Assembly (NCBI RefSeq): GCF_019794555.1
Contig: NZ_JAIMEP010000002.1
Location: forward strand, 83,485 to 147,484
Direction: 5' to 3'
Origin: Streptococcus suis
GTDB lineage: Bacteria > Bacillota > Bacilli > Lactobacillales > Streptococcaceae
DNA: 64,000 nucleotides
Position numbers and translations under genes: made by a program. Position 1 is the stretch's first letter. Every line of letters starts with the position of its first letter. A model generated the notes under the pieces. The model was not told the origin of the DNA. It was given only the letters and a program-made list of their open reading frames with translations, and searched no databases. Positions 17,142-25,692 of this stretch are shown here, piece after piece.

Positions 17142-17459
17142 ATGGCACAAAGACACTATCAGTCCCATGAATACCAGTACGAAGAGTATATCCCGAAAGA
17201 GAAACAAGCTACTTACCAAACTTATCAAGCAAGAAATACTAAGAATTATCGCGTTAAAGAGTTAGTATTTTTTGTCAATATTGTTTTGTTTAGCTTACTA
17301 ACAGTGATTTCAAGCTATATTTACCTGTCTTTAGGTATGCCGGTTTTTGTCGCACTTACCTTAGCAAGTGTAACAGGCTTTATCGGGCTTCGTTTAATTC
17401 AGATTGGACTTAAAAAGAAATTTAGACCGAAACAGACACGTAAACAGAACAAAAAATAG
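17142..17459 (+). CDS. DUF3270-family small membrane protein
   Basis: 105 residues. A polar, Tyr/Gln-rich N-terminus (about 1-42) is followed by two hydrophobic helices (about 43-65 and 70-90) and a very basic tail ending 'KQTRKQNKK'. This plan and the sequence match the streptococcal DUF3270 family as I remember it; function unknown. AAAGGAG precedes the ATG, and a terminator follows directly. Confidence 0.75.
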   Translation: MAQRHYQSHEYQYEEYIPKEKQATYQTYQARNTKNYRVKELVFFVNIVLFSLLTVISSYIYLSLGMPVFVALTLASVTGFIGLRLIQIGLKKKFRPKQTRKQNKK

Positions 17460-17460
17460 T

Positions 17461-17490
17461 AGAGCGGAGGATTATTCCCCGCTCTTTTTG
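17461..17490. terminator. Bidirectional terminator after DUF3270 gene
   Basis: AGAGCGG (17461-17467) pairs with CCGCTCT (17479-17485) followed by T5. It overlaps the last codons of the convergent merR-type gene. Confidence 0.85.
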
Positions 17491-17888
17491 CTTGCCCTTC
17501 TTCCCTCATCAAACAATTCACTTTCTTTTCCTCTTAAAATGGTTTGATAATTTTCAATTTTATAATCCAAACGGTCTAAAGCTTCCTGAATTTCCACCAA
17601 TCGTGACCGCAATTCTTCCTGCTCTTCTTTTAGTAAATCGATCCGAGCTTCCACTGTACTATCTCCAGCCTGCACCAAGCCCATGTACTCAATCAACCGC
17701 TCAATCGACATACCCGCAGTCCTAAAACAGCGAACAAATTCCAAGATGGCTATATCATTTTCCGCAAAGTCCCTCACTCCAGAAGATTTTTGTGCAATTT
17801 TGGGAACAAGCCCTATCCGCTCATAATAACGAATGGTATCAGCTGATAGACCAGTCACTTCACAAACTTCTTTAATGTTCATATTCAC
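17472..17888 (-). CDS. MerR-family transcriptional regulator
   Basis: 138 residues. N-terminal winged helix 'NIKEVCEVTGLSADTIRYYE' region with 'RIGLVPKI', then a long dimerisation coiled coil (about 75-122). No Cys pair for metal binding is present, so it resembles the AdhR/NmlR-type stress regulators rather than metal sensors, though it lacks a clear sensing Cys too. Upstream a TTGACT-17-TATACA promoter can be read on the minus strand, overlapped by AT-rich dyads. No target gene is obvious. Confidence 0.85.
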   Translation of the reverse strand: MNMNIKEVCEVTGLSADTIRYYERIGLVPKIAQKSSGVRDFAENDIAILEFVRCFRTAGMSIERLIEYMGLVQAGDSTVEARIDLLKEEQEELRSRLVEIQEALDRLDYKIENYQTILRGKESELFDEGRRASKKSGE

Positions 17889-17937
17889 CCTCCCTTAGTT
17901 TTGTATATCTATTATATACCTTTAAGTCAAGTATATG

Positions 17938-17966
17938 AGAAAAAATCTGGGTTTCCCCAGATTTAC
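17938..17966 (-). terminator. Terminator downstream of the frameshifted gene
   Basis: Minus-strand stem of 9 bp (17956-17964 / 17943-17951) followed by T5. It lies right after the TAG at 17971-17973, the natural stop in the restored reading frame. Confidence 0.75.
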
Positions 17967-17970
17967 TACC

Positions 17971-18459
17971 CTATAAATAATCACCCTTGACAACAAAAAA
18001 GTGCCACGAATTTCGCCTGCCAGTTTAGAGCGTTGGCGGGCAAACTTGAATTTTCCTTCAAATTCTTCTGGTATTTCAATGCCGTCTGACAATTTGAAAC
18101 CGACCGCTCGTTTGCCACCTTCTTCAAGCGTATAGAGGACATTGACAGCCAGGCCATTGTCATAAATGACAATTGACCAGAGAATGCCATCCACCTCAAG
18201 CTGAGCGACATTGAGTGGAGTATAGGGGAGTTTGATAGTCAGGGGAGTGACTATCAAAGCAAAAGGAGTCTGCCAATACTTTCTCGATAAAGGGCAGGAT
18301 TTCAGGCTTCTCTTCTGGTGTATAGACCACGAACTCCTGCTTGTATTTGTTCCAGAAATAGCGGGCTTCATTGGCACGCAGACCTGCCAAGACTTCTGCG
18401 ACTGGACTTGCCTCTAAGCCTGTCGTCTCTACTTCTTTAAAATTTACTGTATATGACAT
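17971..18459 (-). pseudogene. Unknown-function gene with two compensating frameshifts
   Basis: The start ATG at 18459 opens 'MSYTVNFKEVETTGLEASP' and runs in frame to the A4/T4 run at 18261-18264. From there protein-like sequence continues in the +1 frame ('LTIKLPYTPLNVAQ', 'VDGILWSIVIYDNGLAVN', 'FKLSDGIEIPEEFEGKFKF'). At the T6 run (17995-18000) one missing T would return to the first frame and give 'GTFFVVKGDYL' and a TAG right before a terminator. So one extra and one lost base in T-runs break an otherwise intact ~162-residue gene. I do not recognise the family. Confidence 0.7.
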
Positions 18460-18502
18460 GAGTTTCCTTTCAATAAAGAAAGCACCCGAAGGTGCTAGGT
18501 AT

Positions 18503-19438
18503 TTACGCGTTAAACGCTTCTGTTAATTGCGGCACCACTTGTTTCTTACGTGAGACGGCACCCGCAAGGAAAGCGTGGTTGTTTTCCAACTTGAAGTTGA
18601 AGGCTGCTTCTACCTTGTCCATGTTGCTACCGAGCGCAAGGATTTCAGAGTTTGAGTTAACGATGTCTGTAATCATCAAAACAAAGTCAGAGTAGCCATT
18701 TACTGCTGATGCTGCTGTCATAGCTGCTTCGATTTCTGCTTGGCGTTCCAAGACTTCTGCAATATCAACGGTATTGACTTGGGCTACACGCACGTCATTT
18801 CCGTTCAAACCAAAGGTTTTTGCATCGATATCAATCAATTCTTCTGCTGACTTGCTAGCAAGGTTGGTACCAGCTTTCAAGAGTGCCAAGCCGTATTCTT
18901 CCAAGCTCACTCCAGCAATTTCCGCCAATTCAGCTGCTACTTGTGGATCTGTTGCATGAGTGGTTGGCGATTTAAGCAAGAGGGTATCTGAAATCAAACC
19001 TGATAGAAGAAGTCCAGCTACTTCTTTTGGAGGTGTTACTCCGTTTTCTTTAAAGGCACGGTAAACGATTGATGATGCTGAACCTACTGGCTCCAAACGC
19101 ATATATAATGGATTTGCAGTTTCAAAGTTTGCGACACGGTGGTGGTCAATAACAGCTGCTACTTCCACTTCCTTGATGTCTGCGATCGATTGTTGGAATT
19201 CATTATGGTCTGTCAAGATGACTTGGTTGACACCTTCTGCCTTAGCAGACTCAACCACGCGTGGTGCAGTAACTCCAAAATACTCAAGCGCAAAAGCAGT
19301 TTCTTCATTTGGTGTTCCTAATGCTACAGCTTCCGCATCACGACCAAACACTTCACGCTCCAAATGAGCCCAACCGTATGATGATGCAATAGCATCTGTA
19401 TCAGGATTTTGGTGACCAAAAACTAAAAATTTAGACAT
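18503..19438 (-). CDS. ppaC: Manganese-dependent inorganic pyrophosphatase
   Basis: Family II pyrophosphatase of the DHH superfamily, hydrolysing pyrophosphate in the cytoplasm. 311 residues from the ATG at 19438, the usual streptococcal length; an upstream GTG-type extension is not supported. Metal-binding motifs are '[11 protein letters not shown]' (His, Asp), 'VIDHHRV' (DHH) and the C-terminal substrate motif 'SRKKQVVP'. It stands alone, convergent to nothing, with the frameshifted gene downstream. Confidence 0.95.
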   Translation of the reverse strand: MSKFLVFGHQNPDTDAIASSYGWAHLEREVFGRDAEAVALGTPNEETAFALEYFGVTAPRVVESAKAEGVNQVILTDHNEFQQSIADIKEVEVAAVIDHHRVANFETANPLYMRLEPVGSASSIVYRAFKENGVTPPKEVAGLLLSGLISDTLLLKSPTTHATDPQVAAELAEIAGVSLEEYGLALLKAGTNLASKSAEELIDIDAKTFGLNGNDVRVAQVNTVDIAEVLERQAEIEAAMTAASAVNGYSDFVLMITDIVNSNSEILALGSNMDKVEAAFNFKLENNHAFLAGAVSRKKQVVPQLTEAFNA

Positions 19439-19574
19439 GTCTACAACCTCATTTACTAATAATCTTCTACATTTTACCATAAATAGAAAGACTTGTGAAC
19501 ATGGACGGGTCGGGATTTGCCAAACGTTTTCAAAAAGAGTAAGATAGAAGGTAACAATGCAAAAGGAGAACTCT

Positions 19575-21272
19575 ATGAAATTTTCTGAATATACCTATGT
19601 CCGTCCAGATTATGAAGCTATCAAGGCTCAGTTTTCTGACTTGACAGACCAGTTGGCTCAGGCAAGTGACTTGGAAACAACTCGCACACTTGTGGCAGTT
19701 GTTACAAAATTACTCAACCTCATCAATACCCAGTACAATCTTTGGATGATCCGTCATACCATTGACATGAACGATGAGTTTTACAACGAAGAAACTAAAT
19801 TTTGGAACGAGTATTATCCTTTATTTGAAGAGTTGACAACCAACTACTATCGTGTCATTGTCCAAACACCGTACAAGGTTGAATTGGCAGATATTTTACC
19901 TGAAACTTTCTTCATGCAGGCAGAGAACAAGCTCAAGACTTTCTCATCTGATGTGATTCCCTTGTTCCAAAAGGAAAACGAATTGACCGATGAATACAGC
20001 AAATTGATTGCTGGGGCAGAGATTGATTTCCAAGGTCAGACCTACAACTTGGCCCAAATGGGGCCATTCGGTCAATCAACCGACCGTGAAGTTCGCAAGG
20101 CTGCGTCTGCTGCCACAACTGCCTTCTTTGAAAGCAAGGAAGCTGATTTTGACCGTGTTTACGATGAATTGGTCAAGGTCCGCACGGAAATTGCCCACAA
20201 ACTTGGCTTCAAAGACTATGTGGAATACGGCTACCTCAAGATGAACCGTTTCGACTACAATCGTGACATGGTCAAGGTGTACCGTGAAGAAATCCTCAAG
20301 CACATCGTACCGATTGTACAAAATCTGCGTCAACGCCAAGCCAATCGTTTGCAGGTGCCAAGCCTCAAACACTATGACCTCAACCTTGAGTTCTTGGATG
20401 GAAATGCTGTTCCTCAAGGTGATCCTGACTTTATCGTCAGCCAAGCCCAAGACATGTACCGCGAATTGTCCGCAGAAACAGGCGAGTTCTTCGATTTCAT
20501 GATTGAGCATGAGCTCTTGGACCTGGTCGCAAAACCAGGCAAAAACAGCGGTGGCTACTGTACCTATATCCCTGACTTCAAGAGCCCATTTATCTTCTCC
20601 AACTTCAACGGAACCAGCGGTGATATTGATGTTTTGACCCACGAAGCAGGTCACGCTTTCCAAGTCTATCGTTCCCGTTGGATCCAAAGTCCAGAAGTTG
20701 TCTGGCCAACCTATGAAACCTGTGAAATCCACTCCATGTCTATGGAATTTATGACTTGGCCGTGGATGGACCGTTTCTTCAAGGAACAAGTGGATAAGTA
20801 CAAATTCACCCACTTGGCAAGTGCCCTTCTCTTCTTGCCTTACGGTGTCTTGGTGGATCACTTCCAGCACGAAGTCTATGAACGCCCAGAGATGACACCA
20901 GCTGAACGTAAGGCGACTTGGAAAAAACTCCAAGACCTCTACTTGCCAGACCGTGATTATTCTGAGTCAGAAGCCCTCAACCGTGGTATCTTCTGGTACC
21001 GTCAGGGGCATATCTTTGCCAGTCCATTCTACTACATCGACTATACCTTGGCCCAAGTTTGTGCCCTCCAATTCTGGAAACGTACGCAGGTAGATCACGA
21101 TGAAAATGCTTGGGAAGACTACATCCGCATCTGTGATTTGGGCGGCACCAAATCCTTCTTGCAAGTGGTTGAAGCCGCAAACCTCCAATCACCGTTCAAA
21201 GAAGGTGCCCTTGAAAGCACCGCCAAAGCTGCTGCTAGCTGGTTAGACGCTGTTAAGGATGACGAACTATAA
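19575..21272 (+). CDS. M3-family oligoendopeptidase (PepF-like)
   Basis: Cytoplasmic zinc endopeptidase degrading oligopeptides, 565 residues from ATG 19575, which has AAAGGAG 8 bp upstream. The zinc site is '[14 protein letters not shown]' (HExxH) with the downstream Glu in '[13 protein letters not shown]'. It belongs to the M3B branch ('M3 family oligoendopeptidase') rather than to PepO. High-usage codons throughout and a strong terminator suggest a well-expressed housekeeping gene. Confidence 0.92.
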   Translation: MKFSEYTYVRPDYEAIKAQFSDLTDQLAQASDLETTRTLVAVVTKLLNLINTQYNLWMIRHTIDMNDEFYNEETKFWNEYYPLFEELTTNYYRVIVQTPYKVELADILPETFFMQAENKLKTFSSDVIPLFQKENELTDEYSKLIAGAEIDFQGQTYNLAQMGPFGQSTDREVRKAASAATTAFFESKEADFDRVYDELVKVRTEIAHKLGFKDYVEYGYLKMNRFDYNRDMVKVYREEILKHIVPIVQNLRQRQANRLQVPSLKHYDLNLEFLDGNAVPQGDPDFIVSQAQDMYRELSAETGEFFDFMIEHELLDLVAKPGKNSGGYCTYIPDFKSPFIFSNFNGTSGDIDVLTHEAGHAFQVYRSRWIQSPEVVWPTYETCEIHSMSMEFMTWPWMDRFFKEQVDKYKFTHLASALLFLPYGVLVDHFQHEVYERPEMTPAERKATWKKLQDLYLPDRDYSESEALNRGIFWYRQGHIFASPFYYIDYTLAQVCALQFWKRTQVDHDENAWEDYIRICDLGGTKSFLQVVEAANLQSPFKEGALESTAKAAASWLDAVKDDEL

Positions 21273-21277
21273 AAGGC

Positions 21278-21318
21278 AAAAATCTGAATGAATCAAATGA
21301 CTCATTCAGATTTTTTTG
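21278..21318. terminator. Bidirectional terminator between peptidase and hxlR-type gene
   Basis: AATCTGAATGA (21281-21291) pairs perfectly with TCATTCAGATT (21302-21312) followed by a T-run; A-run on the left. The right arm contains the stop codon of the regulator. Confidence 0.88.
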
Positions 21319-21649
21319 ATTTGATGAAGTTGATGTATTTATCACCGAAGACTTCAATTTGTTGAAGAACCATCTTGAATTCCTGACCAATCTCGCTCAG
21401 TTCATATTCTACTTTTGGCGGAACCTGTGCATAAACCTTGCGGACAATCAGGCCGTCCTCTTCCAACTGGCGCAGCTGCTTGGTCAGGGTTGCTTGGGAA
21501 ATGCCTGTCAATCGACGGTGCATTTCATTAAACCGAATGGGACCTTCTTCGATATGATGTAGTAATAAGATACTCCATTTCCCAGATAAGACGCTCTGAG
21601 TGGTCACATAAGGACACTCCGGAACCGTATGTTGTGTGAAAGTTGCCAT
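21302..21649 (-). CDS. HxlR-family redox regulator (YodB/CatR-like)
   Basis: 115 residues, a stand-alone winged helix with the HxlR motif 'GKWSILLLHHIEEGPIRFNEM'. A single Cys near the N-terminus (Cys12, 'VPECPYV') stands where Bacillus YodB and CatR carry their quinone- and diamide-sensing Cys. Divergent from an FMN reductase gene, with a CatE-like gene 2 kb away, which is the gene set controlled by YodB/CatR. It is therefore likely a thiol-based repressor of this cluster. Confidence 0.85.
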   Translation of the reverse strand: MATFTQHTVPECPYVTTQSVLSGKWSILLLHHIEEGPIRFNEMHRRLTGISQATLTKQLRQLEEDGLIVRKVYAQVPPKVEYELSEIGQEFKMVLQQIEVFGDKYINFIKSKKSE

Positions 21650-21678
21650 AATTTCTCCTTTATTTTCCCTTGATACTA

Positions 21679-21741
21679 CACATTACTTCACAAAAAGATA
21701 GTGACTATTCAAAAAAATCGTACTTGTAATATTTTTAGTAC
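21679..21741. promoter_or_regulatory. Divergent regulatory region with repeated 22-bp site and dyad
   Basis: CACATTACTTCACAAAAAGATA (21679-21700 is the 22-bp site; first and last bases given) recurs at 23576-23597 upstream of the CatE-like gene with one mismatch. A second signal is GTACT-N12-AGTAC (21720-21741). Both lie between the HxlR-type gene and the reductase and are candidate operators. Confidence 0.55.
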
Positions 21742-21804
21742 CTGTTACAATAATACCATAAACTGCGAAAGCAGAAAAGAAAAAATTTTTAGAGGTATAA
21801 CATC

Positions 21805-22344
21805 ATGAAAAACATTCTATTTATCGTCGGTTCACTACGTGAAGGTTCATTCAACCACCAAATGGCTAAACAGGCTGAAAGCATCTTAGAAGGTCAAGCA
21901 ACTGTATCTTATCTTAACTATAAAGAAATCCCACTTATGAACCAAGATTTTGAAACACCAGTCTTGCCAGCTGTCCAAGCTGCACGCGATGCGGTTATGG
22001 CTGCAGATGCTATCTGGATTTTCTCACCAGTTTACAACTTTGCTATTCCAGGTACTGTGAAGAACTTGATTGACTGGCTCAGCCGTGCCCTAGACTTGTC
22101 AGAAACACGTGGCCCATCTGCACTACAAGACAAAATTGTTACTGTATCATCTGTTGCCAATGCTGGACACGAGCCAATGTTTGCTAGCTACCAGGCACTC
22201 CTACCGTTTGTTCGTATGCAAGTTGTTGGTGAGTTTACAGGGACTACCGTCAACCCAGAAGCATGGGGAACTGGACGGTTGGTATTGTCAGAGGAAGCCA
22301 TCGCTGGTCTGCAAGCGCAAGCTCAAGCTTTGTTAGAAGCTTAG
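21805..22344 (+). CDS. NADPH-dependent FMN reductase (azoreductase/quinone reductase-like)
   Basis: 179-residue flavodoxin-like protein. FMN-phosphate loop '[13 protein letters not shown]', and the typical '[21 protein letters not shown]' region that stacks on the flavin. Family members reduce quinones, azo dyes or Fe(III). It is the first gene after the HxlR-type regulator, as azoR is with YodB, so detoxification of quinones is the best guess. AGAGG lies in front of the ATG. Confidence 0.88.
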   Translation: MKNILFIVGSLREGSFNHQMAKQAESILEGQATVSYLNYKEIPLMNQDFETPVLPAVQAARDAVMAADAIWIFSPVYNFAIPGTVKNLIDWLSRALDLSETRGPSALQDKIVTVSSVANAGHEPMFASYQALLPFVRMQVVGEFTGTTVNPEAWGTGRLVLSEEAIAGLQAQAQALLEA

Positions 22345-22352
22345 ATTCTACA

Positions 22353-22475
22353 GGTCAATATACATCCTTCTATGACCTTTATCGAGTTGAAGATGATAAA
22401 ATTGCAGAACTCTGGGATGTTGTTGTGCCAATCGAGGAAGATTCCAAAACTTCCAATAGCAATGGTAAATTCTAA
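22353..22475 (+). pseudogene. 3' remnant of a SnoaL/NTF2-like gene
   Basis: Forty codons in frame to a TAA, reading 'TSFYDLYRVEDDKIAELWDV' near its start, which is the C-terminal signature of SnoaL-like/NTF2-like proteins ('YDLFRVEDGKIVEHWDV' type). There is no start codon or 5' half: the reductase stop codon lies 9 bp before it. It looks like a truncated gene left by deletion. Confidence 0.65.
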
Positions 22476-22510
22476 TCAAAACCAAGAAAATAAGATGAAA
22501 GAAAATTAAA

Positions 22511-23131
22511 ATGAAACTATATTACATCATCGATGCTTATTGTGGTTGGACCTATGGCTTTAACCACATTTTCACAAAATTCATGCAAGACCATCCTGAT
22601 ATAGAAATAGAGGTCATTAACGGAGGCTTGTTTGTCGGCGATAACAAAAAGAAAATGGTTGATTTCCAGCAGGCACAGACTATCAACAAACAAATCGAAA
22701 GCTATTACCAAATGTCTTTTGGCGATAACTACAATCAATTGTTTAAGGATAAGGACTTTACCATGGACTCCCTTGGTCCTGCTAGAGCCTACTCAGTCTT
22801 GAAAAACTATGTTGAGACACCTAACCATGCTCAGCTAACATTAGACATTCAAGCCTTATTTTTTGAAGATGGGTTAGACCTCAGTCAAGCAGACAGTTAC
22901 ACTAGCCTAATCGGTACCTATCAGTTACCTACAAAGGCTATGGAAGAACTATCAGGCATCTTGAATCAACCAGAAAATCTACACCTAGACTTTATCAAGG
23001 CATATGAAATGGGGGTAACCTCTTTCCCAACCTTGTTACTCGAAAAAGACGGAAACTTCTTTAATCTTATCAATAAAGTTCGCACAGTAGACGATTTGGA
23101 AAAAAATTTCCAAGAGGCAGTTGCTCAATAG
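22511..23131 (+). CDS. DsbA-family (FrnE-like) thioredoxin-fold protein
   Basis: 206 residues. Thioredoxin-fold start 'LYYIIDAYCGWTYGF' holds one Cys where DsbA proteins have CxxC, so it could act by glutathione- or bacillithiol-type single-Cys chemistry or bind a different substrate. The helical insert and C-terminal 'GVTSFPTLLLEKDGN' cis-Pro loop are intact. No signal peptide, so cytoplasmic. It follows the SnoaL remnant and precedes an intact SnoaL-like gene by 15 bp, within the stress cluster. Confidence 0.85.
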   Translation: MKLYYIIDAYCGWTYGFNHIFTKFMQDHPDIEIEVINGGLFVGDNKKKMVDFQQAQTINKQIESYYQMSFGDNYNQLFKDKDFTMDSLGPARAYSVLKNYVETPNHAQLTLDIQALFFEDGLDLSQADSYTSLIGTYQLPTKAMEELSGILNQPENLHLDFIKAYEMGVTSFPTLLLEKDGNFFNLINKVRTVDDLEKNFQEAVAQ

Positions 23132-23145
23132 AAAAGAAAATACCT

Positions 23146-23547
23146 ATGTCAAAAAATCAATTATATAAAAATATTTTAGAAGAGACTTATCTAGCTACTG
23201 CTCAAGGTCGAATAGAAGATTTCAAAAGCCATTTGGCTGCTGATATCTCTTGGACAGAAGCTGCAGGCTTTCCCTATGCTGGTACCTATATCGGTCCAGA
23301 TGCAGTGATTGAAAACGTCCATGCAAGACTAGGTTCTGAATGGACCAATTATAGTGCCACACCTGTTGATTACGCCTTTTCAGGAAACCGTGTCATGGTT
23401 TATGGCTACTACAAGGGGACCTACAACCTTACTCAGAAATCCTTTCAAGCAGACTTTGTCCATATTTACGATTTTAATGCTGAAAATAGAATTACACACT
23501 TTATCCAAATCGTAGATAGCGCACTTGTTGAGAAAGCTATGAGATAA
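23146..23547 (+). CDS. SnoaL/NTF2-like domain protein
   Basis: 133 residues, single NTF2-like cone fold: 'EETYLATAQGRIEDFKSHLA' at the start and 'FVHIYDFNAENRITHFIQIVD' at the end. The fold serves many small-molecule isomerases and hydrolases; the substrate is unknown. Fifteen bp after the DsbA-like gene, hence co-transcribed. Its presence next to the 22353-22475 remnant suggests an old duplication of the family here. Confidence 0.8.
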   Translation: MSKNQLYKNILEETYLATAQGRIEDFKSHLAADISWTEAAGFPYAGTYIGPDAVIENVHARLGSEWTNYSATPVDYAFSGNRVMVYGYYKGTYNLTQKSFQADFVHIYDFNAENRITHFIQIVDSALVEKAMR

Positions 23548-23575
23548 AAATCAATTTTCAAAAGTCTATTCGTCA

Positions 23576-23597
23576 CACATTACTTCACCAAAAGATA
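23576..23597. promoter_or_regulatory. Second copy of the 22-bp site, upstream of the CatE-like gene
   Basis: Identical to 21679-21700 except one base (C for A after TTCAC). The only two copies seen in the window precede the reductase and the CatE-like gene, as expected for a shared operator. Confidence 0.55.
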
Positions 23598-23648
23598 CTA
23601 AGTAACTCGAAAATTCCTATAAATTGTATCAGAAAGCCAGGTATTCCT

Positions 23649-24491
23649 ATGTACAATTCCCAATTTGAACTGGGCCACGTCGCCCTCAATGTCCACAATC
23701 TGGAACTCCAAAGCCTGTTTTACCAACAAGTCTTGGGGCTCCAAGTTCTCTCCCAAAGCCCTAAACAGATTGACCTTGGTGTTGAAGAAAACACCCTTGT
23801 CCGCCTGATTCAGACAGAGCAGAAAGACGAAGTCCACAACAGCTACGGTCTCTATCACTTGGCCATTGTCCTACCTAGCCGAGAGGACCTTGGGACCATT
23901 TTCCGCCACTTTATCGACAATAAGATTCCCCTCCAAGGCGCCAGCGACCACGGTTACAGCGAAGCCATTTACCTAGCCGACACCGAAGGTAACGGCATCG
24001 AAATTTACCGCGACCTCCCGCAAGACTCTTGGGATGTCCGCCCAGATGGACGAATTGTTGGCATCACTGAGCCTATGGATGCTGAAACGATCTATGCTTT
24101 AGGGAAAAAAGCTGACGCAGCCTATCAGATGCCCCTTGGCAGTCGCATGGGCCATGTCCATCTATCTGTCCGAGAAAGCACTGCTTCTAGCCGATTTTAC
24201 CAAGAGGTCCTAGCTATCGAGGATAAATTCTCCGTCCCATCTGCATCCTGGTTAGCTTCTGGCGACTACCATCACCACCTAGCTGTCAATGAATGGGGAG
24301 GAAAAAATCTGAAAACCAGACAAGAAGGCATGCCAGGTCTTGCCTACTATACTGTCATCTATTCCAATCCAGAAGTATTTGAAGCAACCTTGAATCGTGC
24401 CATTGCTGCAAACTTAAACCTTCAAAGACTAGACAATAGCGCAGCCTTTGTCGATGTGGATGGCATAAAAACTAAGCTTGTTTTAGAATAA
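23649..24491 (+). CDS. CatE-like VOC dioxygenase/glyoxalase-fold protein
   Basis: 280 residues made of two VOC (vicinal oxygen chelate) modules, about 5-115 ('LGHVALNVHNLELQSLFYQQ') and 165-280 ('MGHVHLSVRESTASSRFYQE'). The metal ligands expected for ring-cleaving dioxygenases are present as His in each 'GHV' and Glu in 'GNGIEIYRD'. In Bacillus, CatE/MhqE-type members cleave catechols or handle quinone adducts and are controlled by CatR or MhqR. Preceded by the 22-bp site shared with the reductase. Confidence 0.88.
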   Translation: MYNSQFELGHVALNVHNLELQSLFYQQVLGLQVLSQSPKQIDLGVEENTLVRLIQTEQKDEVHNSYGLYHLAIVLPSREDLGTIFRHFIDNKIPLQGASDHGYSEAIYLADTEGNGIEIYRDLPQDSWDVRPDGRIVGITEPMDAETIYALGKKADAAYQMPLGSRMGHVHLSVRESTASSRFYQEVLAIEDKFSVPSASWLASGDYHHHLAVNEWGGKNLKTRQEGMPGLAYYTVIYSNPEVFEATLNRAIAANLNLQRLDNSAAFVDVDGIKTKLVLE

Positions 24492-24495
24492 TACG

Positions 24496-24524
24496 AAAAA
24501 GGAAGTATCTAGCACTTCCTTTTC
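24496..24524. terminator. Bidirectional terminator after the CatE-like gene
   Basis: A-run, GGAAGT (24501-24506) pairing with ACTTCC (24514-24519), T-run; it serves the convergent genes on both sides. Confidence 0.8.
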
Positions 24525-24529
24525 TTCGT

Positions 24530-25690
24530 TTATTTGATTAAGCCAATATCATATTTCATTCCCAAAATCCGTTTGACGGATTGGTCAATCCGCTCCTCTG
24601 TAATAGTTCCTGCCTTTACTTGTTCGATAATATAAGGAATTTGACTAGTATAACTTGAAGACAATATCATATCTGTCCCAGCTTGAATGGTCTGCAAGGC
24701 ACCTGTATCTTGATCTACAAATTGGACCAAGCCCTGCATATCAAAATCATCCGTCATAATGACACCCTCAAAACCAAGCTCATTCCGAAGGATTTTATTG
24801 ATTTCAGGTGAAATGGATGATGGGACATTATCAATGGCAGGTACGATATTGTGACTGACCATAATGGAATCAGCTCCTGCTTCAATACCAGCCTTAAACG
24901 GAAGAAAATCATTAGCCCGTAATTCTTCTAAACTACGATTGTCATAGACCAAATCCGTATGCGAATCTGCATTGTCCCCATAACCCGGGAAATGTTTCAA
25001 AGTCGAAGTAAACTGTTCTTGCTTTAACAATTTGACCAATTGACCAATATAGTCTGCGGTGGTTTTCGCATCCTGTCCAATGGTCCTGTCGTAGATAAAA
25101 GATGATGGATCGGTGGATAAATCCGCAACTGGGAAGAAGCCTGCATAGATTCCTTCTTCCTTTAAAAGACTGGTCTTCTGCTTGGCGTCCGACAAAATCG
25201 CCTCAATGCCGCCAGATTGGTACAATTCCAAAGGCGATGGAAAAGGTGTTTCCAGAAGTTGACTAATCCGAGTTACCATCCCACCTTCCTCATCTGAAGC
25301 CATTAATAGCGGTACTTTTGAAAGTGATTGATAAGAAGCAATCTCTTCTTTAACCTGCTCCAGTGTCTTACCTTCAAAATCACTTGCAAATAAGATATAG
25401 CCCCCAAAATGATAGGTTTCCAATGCCTCAGTTTGTCCTGTAGATGGCATTCGAGCAAAGATTATCTGTCCGACCTTTTCTTCTAAGGTCATCTGATGTA
25501 GATAATTTGCAATCACTTTGTCCCTAGCAGATATTTCTTGACTAGATGATGTCGTTACAACTTTGGTTTGCTCCTTTTGTGTTCGATTTCCCAAAAAGAA
25601 CAAGCCTAGCATAAGCCCAATAAACAAGAGACAAGTGATACTTGTCCCTAACACATTAAATCTTTTTCGCAGCAATCTCAGACCTCTCAC
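24530..25690 (-). CDS. Family 3 glycoside hydrolase (NagZ-like beta-N-acetylhexosaminidase)
   Basis: 386 residues starting at a GTG with AAGGGA upstream, 2 bp after the pflA stop. An N-terminal membrane anchor (about 15-35) and linker precede the GH3 barrel. Motifs: 'MTLEEKVGQIIFARMP', 'ASDEEGGMVTRI', 'LKHFPGYGDNADSHTDL' (the NagZ-specific KHFPG-H loop) and the nucleophile in 'VIMTDDFDM'. Extracellular, membrane-tethered removal of N-acetylglucosamine from peptidoglycan or glycans is inferred. Confidence 0.88.
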   Translation of the reverse strand: MRGLRLLRKRFNVLGTSITCLLFIGLMLGLFFLGNRTQKEQTKVVTTSSSQEISARDKVIANYLHQMTLEEKVGQIIFARMPSTGQTEALETYHFGGYILFASDFEGKTLEQVKEEIASYQSLSKVPLLMASDEEGGMVTRISQLLETPFPSPLELYQSGGIEAILSDAKQKTSLLKEEGIYAGFFPVADLSTDPSSFIYDRTIGQDAKTTADYIGQLVKLLKQEQFTSTLKHFPGYGDNADSHTDLVYDNRSLEELRANDFLPFKAGIEAGADSIMVSHNIVPAIDNVPSSISPEINKILRNELGFEGVIMTDDFDMQGLVQFVDQDTGALQTIQAGTDMILSSSYTSQIPYIIEQVKAGTITEERIDQSVKRILGMKYDIGLIK

Positions 25691-25692
25691 TA

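Noticed and set aside
20076..20933. 285-codon open frame antisense to the M3 peptidase gene
   Set aside because: It is the mirror frame of a codon-biased, clearly real gene; no ribosome site or family features.
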